Source: Halomonas sp. ML-15 (GTDB lineage Bacteria > Pseudomonadota > Gammaproteobacteria > Pseudomonadales > Halomonadaceae). Taken from it: a DNA stretch of 64,000 nucleotides. Each line of letters starts with the position of its first letter. Positions within the stretch are counted from its first letter, which is position 1. The notes under the pieces are model-generated. The model did no database searches and was not told the DNA's origin. It saw nothing but the letters and a program-made list of their open reading frames with translations. The stretch spans positions 248,001 through 312,000 of the forward strand of contig NZ_JACXZT010000001.1 of NCBI RefSeq assembly GCF_014779595.1, given 5' to 3'. A program made the translations under genes and the position numbers. This document shows positions 55,577 through 63,504 of this stretch, piece by piece.

Positions 55577-56764
55577 ATGAACATAAGCGCCAACGCGATC
55601 CCCAGGATCGATGACGAGACGCTGCGCGAGTGGCGTCATGACTTCCACCAGCACCCGGAGACCGCCTTCGAGGAGCATCGCACCAGCCGCAGGATCGCCG
55701 AAATCCTGCGCGGGGCCGGGCTCGACATCGTCACCGGCCTCGGCGGCGGCACCGGCATCGTTGCCAGCCTCGATGGCCGCCTCGGCGAAGGCCCCAGCAT
55801 CGGCCTGCGCGCCGATATCGACGCCCTGGATGTGCCCGAGGCCACCGGCCTCGCCTACGCCTCCCAGACTCCCGGTAAAATGCATGCGTGTGGCCATGAC
55901 GGCCACACCACCATGCTGCTGGGCGCCGCCTGCCAGCTGGCTCGCGCGCCGGAGTTCGCTGGTCGGGTGCACTTCATCTTCCAGCCCGCCGAGGAGAGCG
56001 AAGGCGGTGGCCGCGTGATGGTCGAGGAAGGGCTCTTCGAACGCTTTCCCATGCAGGCCGTCTACGGCGTCCACAACTGGCCCGGGCTCCCCGTCGGCGA
56101 GGCCGCGGTACACGACAGGGCGGTGATGGCCGCCTTCGACGTCTTCACGCTGACGTTAACAGGCGATGGCTGCCACGCCGCCATGCCGCATCTGGGCAGC
56201 GACGTGATCCTCGCCGCCTCGCAGCTGGTCACCCAGCTGCAGGGCCTGATCAGCCGCGAAACCCCGGCGCATCAGACGGCGGTGCTCAGCGTTACCCAGA
56301 TCCACGCTGGCGACGCCTTCAACGTCATCCCCGAGACGCTTGAACTGCGCGGCACCCTGCGCTGCTTCGACGAGCCGCTGCGCGAGCATCTCGCGCAGCG
56401 TTTCCAGCACGCCGTGGATGCTCTGGCCCAGTTCCATGGATTGACGGCGCACCTCGACTACCAGCCGCGCTACCCGGCGACCTTCAACACCCCGGAGCAC
56501 GCCCAGCGCTGCGCCGAGGTGCTCGAGGCCATGCCGCAGGTTGCCCGCGTCCACCGCGACCTGCCCCCTAGCATGGCCTCGGAGGACTTCGCCTTTATGC
56601 TCCAGGAGCGCCCCGGGGCCTATATCTGGCTCGGCAACGGCGAACACAGCGCCGCCCTGCACAACCCCCACTACGACTTCAACGACGCCCTGGCGCCCAT
56701 CGGCGTGGCGTACTGGACCCAGCTCGTTCAGACGCTGCTATCCCGCCAATCCGACGCTCGTTGA
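55577..56764 (+). CDS. M20 family aminoacylase/amidohydrolase
   Basis: 395-residue cytosolic metal peptidase of the M20D branch. Motifs: HQHPETAFEEHRTS, LRADIDALDVPEATG, HACGHDGHTTMLLG, FQPAEESEGGGRVM and the lid region GDGCHAAMPHLGSDV. It removes an acyl group from an N-acyl amino acid or related amide. AAGGGG precedes the ATG. It is the second gene of the DUF3100 operon, followed after 13 bases by a beta-hydroxyacid dehydrogenase, so the acyl or amino product is probably oxidised further. Confidence 0.92.
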   Translation: MNISANAIPRIDDETLREWRHDFHQHPETAFEEHRTSRRIAEILRGAGLDIVTGLGGGTGIVASLDGRLGEGPSIGLRADIDALDVPEATGLAYASQTPGKMHACGHDGHTTMLLGAACQLARAPEFAGRVHFIFQPAEESEGGGRVMVEEGLFERFPMQAVYGVHNWPGLPVGEAAVHDRAVMAAFDVFTLTLTGDGCHAAMPHLGSDVILAASQLVTQLQGLISRETPAHQTAVLSVTQIHAGDAFNVIPETLELRGTLRCFDEPLREHLAQRFQHAVDALAQFHGLTAHLDYQPRYPATFNTPEHAQRCAEVLEAMPQVARVHRDLPPSMASEDFAFMLQERPGAYIWLGNGEHSAALHNPHYDFNDALAPIGVAYWTQLVQTLLSRQSDAR

Positions 56765-56777
56765 TCTGGAGGTCACC

Positions 56778-57686
56778 TTGATCACCACCGTTACCGTTAT
56801 TGGCCTCGGCAATATGGGCCGCGGCATGGCCCTGACCCTGCACAAGGCCGGCTTCCGGGTCCAGGGCAGCGATATCGACCCCCAGGCGCGCGCCCGCCTC
56901 GCCGCCGACGGCATCGACACCGCCGCCCCGGACGCCCTCGCGCCGAGCGACGCCTACCTGCTGTCGCTGCCCACCTCACAGCACGTCGGCGACGTCCTCG
57001 AACGCTCCCCCGGCCTGGTGCAACAGGCCACCCGGGGCAGCCTGATCATCGACACCTCCACCAGCGATCCGGTGGAGTCCCGCCAGCTCGCCGTCAAGGT
57101 GATCGCCGCCGGCCTGGCGTGGCTCGACGCCCCGGTCAGCGGCGGCCCCGGAGGCGCCCACAGCGGGCAGCTCGGCATGCTGGTGGGCGGTGAACCCGCC
57201 ACGCTGGAGCGCGCCAGGCCGCTCCTCGAGGCAATGACCAAGAGCATCACCCACGTCGGCGAGGCCGGCAGCGGCCACGTGGTCAAGCTCGCCAACAACT
57301 ACCTGTGCGCCGCCCACCTGCTGACCACCGCCGAAGCCGTGGCCATGGCGCAGCGTGCCGGGGTCGACCCCGCCGCCTGTCTCCAGGGCCTCAACAGCGG
57401 CTCGGGTCGCAGCGCCGTCAGCGAGGTCAATTTCCCGCGCTGGATTCTCGACGCGAGTTTCGACTCCGGCTTCAGCATGGGCCTGATGCGCAAGGACCTG
57501 CGCCTTGCCCACCAGACCGCCCAGCGGCTAGGCCTCGATGACGGGCTGCTCGAACGGGTTCGCGACGCCTGGCACGACGAAGCGCTATCGCTGGACGATG
57601 GCGACGACTTCAATCGCATCACCCTGCATCTGCTGGAAGCGGCCAAGCAGTATGTTGCCGACCGGCACAAGGAGGACCGCGCATGA
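56778..57686 (+). CDS. Beta-hydroxyacid dehydrogenase (3-hydroxyisobutyrate dehydrogenase family)
   Basis: 302-residue NAD(P)-dependent enzyme. The Rossmann motif GLGNMGRGMA lies at the N-terminus, followed by the substrate loop DAPVSGGPGGAHSGQLGMLV and the catalytic lysine in GHVVKLANNYL. Family members oxidise 3-hydroxyisobutyrate, tartronate semialdehyde or 2-hydroxy-3-oxo acids. I use TTG 56778 as start because GGAGG lies seven bases upstream and the Rossmann fold starts there; the much longer frame from 56541 runs through the M20 gene in another phase. It overlaps the aldehyde dehydrogenase by four bases. Confidence 0.9.
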   Translation: MITTVTVIGLGNMGRGMALTLHKAGFRVQGSDIDPQARARLAADGIDTAAPDALAPSDAYLLSLPTSQHVGDVLERSPGLVQQATRGSLIIDTSTSDPVESRQLAVKVIAAGLAWLDAPVSGGPGGAHSGQLGMLVGGEPATLERARPLLEAMTKSITHVGEAGSGHVVKLANNYLCAAHLLTTAEAVAMAQRAGVDPAACLQGLNSGSGRSAVSEVNFPRWILDASFDSGFSMGLMRKDLRLAHQTAQRLGLDDGLLERVRDAWHDEALSLDDGDDFNRITLHLLEAAKQYVADRHKEDRA

Positions 57687-59233
57687 ATACCCTGACACAA
57701 CAGGCATGCGACCGCCTGCGCCTGCTGCTCGACGCCTACGGGCTCGACCCTCAGCAGCCCAGTGCCAACTGGGTGCAAGGCCGGTTCGTCGCCGGCAGCG
57801 GCGAGACCATCACCCTGCAGGACCCGGTCACCAACCTGCCGCTGCTGCACTACCAGGACGCTGGCGAGGCCCTCGTCGAGCAGGCCATCGAGGCCGCCCA
57901 CAGCGCTCAGCAGGAGTGGATGGCGCTCAGCGCCAGCGAACGCGGCCGGCGCATGCAGGCCGCCTCCCGCGGCCTTGAGGGCCACGAAGAGCCATTGGCC
58001 AGGCTCGAGAGCCTGATCGCCGGCAAACCGATTCGCGACTGCCGCGGCGAAGTCGACAAGGTTCGCGAGATGTTCGAGTACTACGCCGGCTGGTGCGACA
58101 AGCAGCACGGCGAGGTGATCGACGTGCCCAGCACTCACCTCAACTACGTGCAGCGCGTGCCCTATGGCGTGGTTGGCCAGATCACGCCCTGGAACGCCCC
58201 CCTGTTCACCTGCGGCTGGCAGCTCGCCCCGGCGCTGGCCGCCGGCAATGCTGCGGTGCTCAAGCCGTCGGAGCTGACCCCGCTGACGTCCGCCGTGCTG
58301 GCCATGCTGCTGGAACACAGCGGTCGACTGCCACCGGGGTTGATCAACATCGTCAACGGCCTCGGCCATACCACCGGCAGCGCCCTCACCACCCATCCCC
58401 AGGTCGCCAAGCTGGTCTTCGTCGGCTCCCCCGAGACCGGCCGCCTGATTGCCGAAGCGGGCGCCCGGCGGCTGGTACCCAGCGTGCTGGAGCTGGGCGG
58501 CAAGTCGGCCAATATCGTGTTTGCCGATGCCCCGCTGGACGATGCGGTGGCCGGCGCCCAGGCGGCAATTTTCGCCGCTGCCGGCCAGAGCTGCGTGGCC
58601 GGCTCGCGGCTGCTACTGCAGCAAGATATCGCGGAGACCTTCTGCCAGCGCCTGGCCGCTGCTGCGGCCACCATCGAGGTCGGCCTGCCGGGTGAAGAGG
58701 CCACCCGCATGGGCCCGCTGCAGAACGCCGCCCAGTATCAGCGCGTGCGCCAGCTTATCGACGCCGCCGTGACCGAAGGCGCCGAACTGCTGACCGGCGG
58801 CACACGCCCGGCGGGCCTGCCGGACGACGCCGCCCAGGGCAACTTCCTCGCCCCCACCATCCTCACCAAGGTGCGCCCCGACATGGCCATCGCCAGCGAG
58901 GAAGTGTTCGGCCCGGTGCTGGTGGTGATGACCTTCGAGGACGAGGCCGACGCCATCGAGCTGGCCAACGGCACTGCGTTCGGCCTCGCCGGCGCGGTGT
59001 GGAGCCAGGACACCGGCAAGGCGCTACGCGTCGCCCACCAGCTGCGTGCCGGCACGGTGTGGGTCAACGGCTACAAGAGCATCAACGTGATGTCGCCCTT
59101 CGGCGGTTTCGGCGACAGCGGCTACGGCCGCTCCAGCGGCCTCGACGGCCTGCGCGAATACACCACCACCCGCAGCGTCTGGGTGGAAACCGCGCCGAAA
59201 GCTAGTGCCGCCATGGGCTACGGCAGCCGCTAG
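57683..59233 (+). CDS. NAD(P)-dependent aldehyde dehydrogenase
   Basis: 516-residue cytosolic dehydrogenase. The catalytic residues are Cys304 in AGQSCVAGSR and Glu270 in ELGGKSANIVF; ITPWNAPLFTCGWQLAPALA and EEVFGPVLVVM are further family motifs. It has no CoA-binding signature that I can see, so oxidation to the free acid is expected. A perfect AAGGAGG site precedes the ATG. With the beta-hydroxyacid dehydrogenase just upstream it could turn a hydroxyacid into its semialdehyde and then the dicarboxylic acid. Confidence 0.94.
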   Translation: MNTLTQQACDRLRLLLDAYGLDPQQPSANWVQGRFVAGSGETITLQDPVTNLPLLHYQDAGEALVEQAIEAAHSAQQEWMALSASERGRRMQAASRGLEGHEEPLARLESLIAGKPIRDCRGEVDKVREMFEYYAGWCDKQHGEVIDVPSTHLNYVQRVPYGVVGQITPWNAPLFTCGWQLAPALAAGNAAVLKPSELTPLTSAVLAMLLEHSGRLPPGLINIVNGLGHTTGSALTTHPQVAKLVFVGSPETGRLIAEAGARRLVPSVLELGGKSANIVFADAPLDDAVAGAQAAIFAAAGQSCVAGSRLLLQQDIAETFCQRLAAAAATIEVGLPGEEATRMGPLQNAAQYQRVRQLIDAAVTEGAELLTGGTRPAGLPDDAAQGNFLAPTILTKVRPDMAIASEEVFGPVLVVMTFEDEADAIELANGTAFGLAGAVWSQDTGKALRVAHQLRAGTVWVNGYKSINVMSPFGGFGDSGYGRSSGLDGLREYTTTRSVWVETAPKASAAMGYGSR

Positions 59234-59242
59234 CGCGGCAGA

Positions 59243-60175
59243 CTAGCGCTTGTTGGTGGGCGGGACATCGCAGCGAAAGGCACTCATCCAGTGCTGCAGA
59301 TGGCGCAGCAGCTGCAGCCCCGCCCGCGGCATGCGCCGGCCGATACGGGTCACCATATGGGCGTTGGCTTCACTGAAGCGGCGCCCCACCACATCCCGCG
59401 CCACCAGGGTGCCCTCTTCCAGCTCCCTGGCCGCGGCAAAGCGCGGCAACAGCGTCACGCTCAGCGATGCCCGCGCCGAGTGCTTGAGTACCTCCAGCGA
59501 GCCGGTCTGGATCCCCACCACCGGGCGGTGGCCCGCCTCACGAAACGCCGCATCGACCAGCGCCCGAACGCCGTGCCCAGGATGCCACAGCGCCATGGGA
59601 TAGGCCGCCAGCTGCTCGATGGTGAGCGGCGCCCTATCGCTTGCCAGCGCATGGCAGGGCGACATCAGCAGCACCAGCGGCTGGCGCGTGGAGCACCAGA
59701 AGCGCAGATGCGGATGCACCTGCTCGTGGTACATCAAGCCGATATGCGCCTCATCGTTGACCACCGACTCGATGATCTCCTTGGTGCTGCCGGTGTCCAC
59801 CTCCAGACGCACGCCGCGGTGCGCCTCGGTGAACTCGCGCAGCGGATGGTCGATCACATCGCCCACGAAACCCTCGCCGATGCACAGGGTGATCTGTCCG
59901 GTCTCCAGCCGCTGATAGGCATCCAGCGCATCGCTGAACTCGCGGTCGAGCAGAGTGCGCCGCTGGCAGTAGTCGAGCAGCATCTCCCCCACCGGCGTGG
60001 CCCGCACGCCGTCACGACGCCGTTCCAGCAAGGTGGCATCCAGCGCCGTCTCCAGCAGGCCGATCTGCCGACTTACCGCCGACGCGGCGATATCCAGCCG
60101 CGACGCCGCGGCACGAATCGACCCGGTCTCCACCGTCAACTGGAAGTAGATCAAGCGCTGGTGAGGAATTTCCAT
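59243..60175 (-). CDS. LysR-type transcriptional regulator
   Basis: 310-residue regulator with an N-terminal helix-turn-helix (GSIRAAASRLDIAASAVSRQ) and effector domain. The N-terminal MEIPHQRLIYFQLTVETGS is typical. It converges on the aldehyde dehydrogenase gene with a nine-base gap, so it is not divergent from the DUF3100 operon; whether it controls that operon is open. Between its start and the next gene lie the REP-like repeats. Confidence 0.92.
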   Translation of the reverse strand: MEIPHQRLIYFQLTVETGSIRAAASRLDIAASAVSRQIGLLETALDATLLERRRDGVRATPVGEMLLDYCQRRTLLDREFSDALDAYQRLETGQITLCIGEGFVGDVIDHPLREFTEAHRGVRLEVDTGSTKEIIESVVNDEAHIGLMYHEQVHPHLRFWCSTRQPLVLLMSPCHALASDRAPLTIEQLAAYPMALWHPGHGVRALVDAAFREAGHRPVVGIQTGSLEVLKHSARASLSVTLLPRFAAARELEEGTLVARDVVGRRFSEANAHMVTRIGRRMPRAGLQLLRHLQHWMSAFRCDVPPTNKR

Positions 60176-60216
60176 AAATAGCTCAATTGAAAAGTCGTAG
60201 CGACGTCATTCGCGAT

Positions 60217-60438
60217 TTGTGGGGCGGTTTCAACCGCGATCTGTGGGAGCGACTTCAGTCGCGATGCAGCGCGCAGCGCTGCCAGGCTAGCCACCCCCAG
60301 CGCGAATAAATTCGCTCCTACGTTTGCCAAGGGCACCACGCCCATTGTGGGAGCGGTTTCAACCGCGATTGCAGCGCGCAGCGCTGCCCGGAAATCCCAT
60401 CGCGAATAAATTCGCTCCTACGTTTGCCAGGGGCGCCA
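60217..60438. repeat. Two tandem REP-like elements plus a half copy
   Basis: Two copies of about 92-96 bases, 60243-60338 and 60347-60438, share GTGGGAGCG..TTCA..CGCGAT, GCAGCGCGCAGCGCTGCC and CGCGAATAAATTCGCTCCTA in the same order. Each copy can fold: GGAGCG at one end pairs with CGCTCC at the other, and GCAGCGC with GCGCTGC inside. A lone left half lies at 60217-60240. Sequence and structure are like the repetitive extragenic palindromes of Pseudomonas and Halomonas, which a REP-associated transposase spreads. They fill the gap between two minus-strand regulator genes. Confidence 0.85.
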
Positions 60439-60458
60439 TTCGCGATGCCACTTACCCA

Positions 60459-61190
60459 CTAATCCACATAGGTGAGATTGGTTTCCCAGCTCTCGCTGCT
60501 GACCTGAATGGCCGCCTGCACGCCCGCGGCATCGCCCGCCTCAAAGGCCGCATAGATCGCCTTGTGATCCTTCAACGCCACCTCGGGCAGGGTCTGCATC
60601 GAGGTCTCGAGGGCGGCCTCGATCAGCTGGATCAGCGTCTCCCCCACCCGAATGGTCATGGGGTTGTGGGTCGCGTTCAGGATCGCCCGATGGAAGGCCC
60701 CATCGTGGTGGGCGGTCTGCTCCCCATTGTTGATGGCGGCCTCCATATCCTTGATCGCCTGGCGGATACGCGCGTGATCCTCCGGCGTCGCGTTGTGCAT
60801 GGCCTGGAGGGTATAGGCCGGCTCGAACATCAGGCGAAACTCCATCACGTCGCGGGTCATTCCCCTGGCGAGAATCATCCCGAAGGCCATCGGGTCGACG
60901 ATCGGGTCACCCGGCTCGCGACGAATCATGGTGCCCTGCCCGCGGCGCACCTCCACCACCCCGATCGCCTGCAGCATCTTGATCGCCTCGCGCACGCTCG
61001 ACTTGCCGATGCCCAGGCTGTGCGTGAGCTCGCTCTCCGACGGGAGGTAGTCACCTGGCTTGAGTTCCCCACGAATCAAGGCCGTCTTGATCCGCTCAAG
61101 AATCTGCATGGCGACGGAACTGCGCTCGATGGATCCGCCAAAGGAGTCACTCGAGAGGGGCCGCGTCGCGAGCCGGGGGGTCAGACTCAT
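60459..61190 (-). CDS. GntR-family regulator, FadR/FCD subfamily
   Basis: 243-residue regulator. The winged helix (about residues 25-95) has LPSESELTHSLGIGKSSVRE and VVEVRRGQGTMI, followed by the all-helical FCD domain, in which metal-binding histidines are usual (HHDGAFHRAI, HNPM). FCD regulators respond to small organic acids. It is divergent from the asparaginase-TRAP genes, with 176 bases between starts and a perfect palindrome in between, so it is the probable regulator of that operon. Confidence 0.93.
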   Translation of the reverse strand: MSLTPRLATRPLSSDSFGGSIERSSVAMQILERIKTALIRGELKPGDYLPSESELTHSLGIGKSSVREAIKMLQAIGVVEVRRGQGTMIRREPGDPIVDPMAFGMILARGMTRDVMEFRLMFEPAYTLQAMHNATPEDHARIRQAIKDMEAAINNGEQTAHHDGAFHRAILNATHNPMTIRVGETLIQLIEAALETSMQTLPEVALKDHKAIYAAFEAGDAAGVQAAIQVSSESWETNLTYVD

Positions 61191-61324
61191 GTGTTTTCTC
61201 GCTGTTGTCAGTCGTACCGCATTTTATCAAACAAAACAGGTGGCTGGAGCCACAAAGAATAAGCTAATGCCAACACTACCTTGCAAGAGCGCCAGTTCGA
61301 TGACTAGTATAGACCACATGACAT

Positions 61325-61341
61325 CAGACATCAGATGTCTG
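61325..61341. promoter_or_regulatory. Perfect palindrome CAGACATC-A-GATGTCTG, probable FCD-regulator operator
   Basis: Seventeen bases form a perfect inverted repeat around one central A, 26 bases before the asparaginase ATG and 134 before the divergent regulator start. Flanking ACAT and ATGT extend it imperfectly. Its place close to the asparaginase start suits repression of that operon by the FCD regulator. Confidence 0.65.
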
Positions 61342-61366
61342 CCATGTAAAGATATTGGGTATCATA

Positions 61367-62374
61367 ATGACAACATCCAAGCTCGTGGTATTGACCACCG
61401 GCGGCACCATTGCCAGTGGACAGACTGACTCAGGGCGTCACCGCTCCGGGGCACTCGCGGGTGAGTCGCTCTTGTCTCAGGTCGCACTGCCGGAGGGGCT
61501 GACGGCGCAGATCGACGTACGCTCTGTTCTGCAAAAGCCCAGCAATGCCATTACGCTCGATGACTTGCTGCTGCTGCGAAAACAGTGCCTGGCGCTCGCC
61601 GAGTCGCCGGAGGTGGTGGGGATCGTCATTACCCACGGTACCGATACCCTCGAAGAAACCGCCTACTTCCTCGACATCACCCTACCCGGCCAGACCCCGG
61701 TGGTGATCACCGGGTCGCAGCGCGCCCCCCACGAGCCGGGCACCGATGCCTTTCGCAATATCGCCGATGCCATCCGGTTGGCGGCCTCGCCAGAGGCGCG
61801 GGGGCTAGGCACCCTGGTGCTGTTCAATCAGTCGCTGTTTGCTGCGCGCCAGGTGCGCAAGGTCAGCACTTTCCAACTGGAGGGTTTTGCCGCCCCGGAA
61901 ACCGGGCCGCTCGGCTATATCGACGGTGCTCGCGTCCACCTGGCCGCCAGGCCGGTGCGGCCGCGTCCCACCAGCGCCCCCCTCACCGAGACACTGCCCC
62001 GCGTCGATATCCTCCCGGCATATCTCGGCGCCCCTCCCGACATGATCCAAGCGGCCATCGCCAACGGCAGCCGGGGCCTGGTCATCGACGCCCTGGGCCG
62101 CGGCCATGTGCCGCCGACCTGGCCCTCCCATATCGCCGCGGCCGTCGCCAACGGCACGCCGGTGGTGATTGTCAGCAACTGCCACAGGGGGCCGGTCGAA
62201 AGCGTCTATGAGTTTGCCGGCAGCCTCTGCGACCTGGAGAACGCAGGCGCCATCTCGCTGCAGGATCTCAGTGCTCGCAAGGCTCGCCTGGCACTCTCCG
62301 TCTTGCTCGCCTCATCTACACCGGGGCCCCTCGAGGCGAGCTTGAAAACCCTGACGTCCGCCAGCGCCGCGTGA
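61367..62374 (+). CDS. L-asparaginase-type amidohydrolase, no signal peptide
   Basis: 335-residue enzyme of the asparaginase/glutaminase family. Both catalytic threonines are seen: Thr14 in TTGGTIASG and Thr92-Asp93 in THGTDTLEET. A conserved lysine follows in the FNQSLFAARQVRK region. The usual SADGPxN loop is replaced by GTDAFRNI. Size and motifs fit the type II enzymes, yet the N-terminus MTTSKLVVLTTGG has no signal, so it should work in the cytosol. ATG 61367 is the first ATG; the frame is open to TTG 61355. It is followed by TRAP genes, so it may hydrolyse an imported amide. Confidence 0.9.
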   Translation: MTTSKLVVLTTGGTIASGQTDSGRHRSGALAGESLLSQVALPEGLTAQIDVRSVLQKPSNAITLDDLLLLRKQCLALAESPEVVGIVITHGTDTLEETAYFLDITLPGQTPVVITGSQRAPHEPGTDAFRNIADAIRLAASPEARGLGTLVLFNQSLFAARQVRKVSTFQLEGFAAPETGPLGYIDGARVHLAARPVRPRPTSAPLTETLPRVDILPAYLGAPPDMIQAAIANGSRGLVIDALGRGHVPPTWPSHIAAAVANGTPVVIVSNCHRGPVESVYEFAGSLCDLENAGAISLQDLSARKARLALSVLLASSTPGPLEASLKTLTSASAA

Positions 62375-62437
62375 CGACTCCTCAGGGCCATCAGCCCCGT
62401 AGCAACGAACAAACCCAACGACCCGCAGAGGTACAAC

Positions 62438-63439
62438 ATGAATAACAAGCTTATCAAGACGTCCTTGGTTGCCGCCGTAGCAGCCGCCACCTTCGGCATC
62501 AGCCAGGCCAACGCCGCCGATTACACCTTTACCTTCGCCCACGTGCTGATCGAAGACACCCCCAATGGCCAGGCCGCGCTGCGCTTCAAGGAAGAGGTGG
62601 AAGAGAACTCCGACGGCCGCATCCAGATCGACGTACTGCCGGCGGCCCAGGTGGGTGGCGACGTCGAGATCATCGAGCAGATCCAGATGGGTCTGGTGGA
62701 TATCGGGATCCCGCCGTCTGCCACGCTCGGCAACTTTGAAGAGCGTCTGCAGATTCTCGACCTGCCGTTCCTGATTCCCGACTACGACACCATGGTCGAG
62801 CTGCTGGACGGCGACGTAGGCCGCGAGATTCTCGATACCCTGAGTGATCACAACATGTACGGCGTGAACTTCTGGGGCGCCGGTTTCCGCCACATGACCA
62901 ACAACGACCGCCCCATCGAGAGCCCGGAAGATCTCGAGGCCATCCGCATGCGTACCATGCAGGCCCCGATCATCATCTCCACCTACGAAAACTTCGATGC
63001 CAACGCCACCGCCATGGCCTTTACCGAGGTCTACAACGGCCTGCAGCAAGGCGTCGTGTCCGGTCAGGAAAACCCGCTGGCCAACATCTACACCATGCGC
63101 TTCCATGAGGTGCAGGACTACCTGTCGCTGACCAATCACGCTTACCACGCCTATGCCGCGGTAATGAACACCGATTCGTGGAACTCGCTGCCCGACGACC
63201 TCCAGGACGTCATGCGCGAGGCCTTCGACAACGGTCGCACCGCGTCTCGCCAACTGACCCTCGAGGATGAAGAGAACATCATGGCCTCGCTGGAGGGCGA
63301 GATCGAGATCAACGAGATCACCGCAGAGGCCCGCGAAGCCTTCGTCGCGGCCAGCCTGCCGGTGCATGAGGAGTATGAAGACGTCGTGACCACCGACCTG
63401 CTCCACAAGGTCTATGACGTGGTCGGCATCGAGTACTGA
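62438..63439 (+). CDS. TRAP transporter solute-binding protein (DctP family)
   Basis: 333-residue periplasmic receptor with a signal peptide ending at ANA-AD. The mature start YTFTFAHVLIEDTPNGQAAL, the conserved arginine in AIRMRTMQAP, which grips a carboxylate in this family, and the GQENPLANIY loop are typical of DctP. AGAGGT precedes the ATG. The ligand is probably an organic or amino acid; with asparaginase just upstream an acidic amide is possible. A hairpin follows the stop. Confidence 0.94.
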   Translation: MNNKLIKTSLVAAVAAATFGISQANAADYTFTFAHVLIEDTPNGQAALRFKEEVEENSDGRIQIDVLPAAQVGGDVEIIEQIQMGLVDIGIPPSATLGNFEERLQILDLPFLIPDYDTMVELLDGDVGREILDTLSDHNMYGVNFWGAGFRHMTNNDRPIESPEDLEAIRMRTMQAPIIISTYENFDANATAMAFTEVYNGLQQGVVSGQENPLANIYTMRFHEVQDYLSLTNHAYHAYAAVMNTDSWNSLPDDLQDVMREAFDNGRTASRQLTLEDEENIMASLEGEIEINEITAEAREAFVAASLPVHEEYEDVVTTDLLHKVYDVVGIEY

Positions 63440-63447
63440 GACAACCC

Positions 63448-63466
63448 GGGCGCCCTCGCGGCGCCC
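63448..63466 (+). promoter_or_regulatory. GC-rich hairpin between TRAP receptor and small permease genes
   Basis: GGGCGCC and GGCGCCC form a perfect seven-base stem with a CTCGC loop, nine bases after the receptor stop. No T run follows. It has the same place in the operon as the hairpins at 13568 and 22873 and may favour receptor over permease expression. Confidence 0.65.
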
Positions 63467-63504
63467 GCCCTCAATCACGCGTTTCTCTACGAAATGGCCT
63501 AACC

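Noticed and set aside
56541-56778. N-terminal extension of the beta-hydroxyacid dehydrogenase
   Set aside because: The extension is Ser/Thr/Pro-rich, out-of-phase reading of the M20 gene; GGAGG before TTG 56778 and the Rossmann motif mark the real start.
59291-60181. 296-codon plus-strand open frame over the LysR gene
   Set aside because: Repeated Gln/His/Arg runs, no motif, antisense to an intact LysR protein.
60217-60438. CRISPR array
   Set aside because: Only two imperfect long copies without spacers of uniform length; the folding and motifs are those of REP elements.
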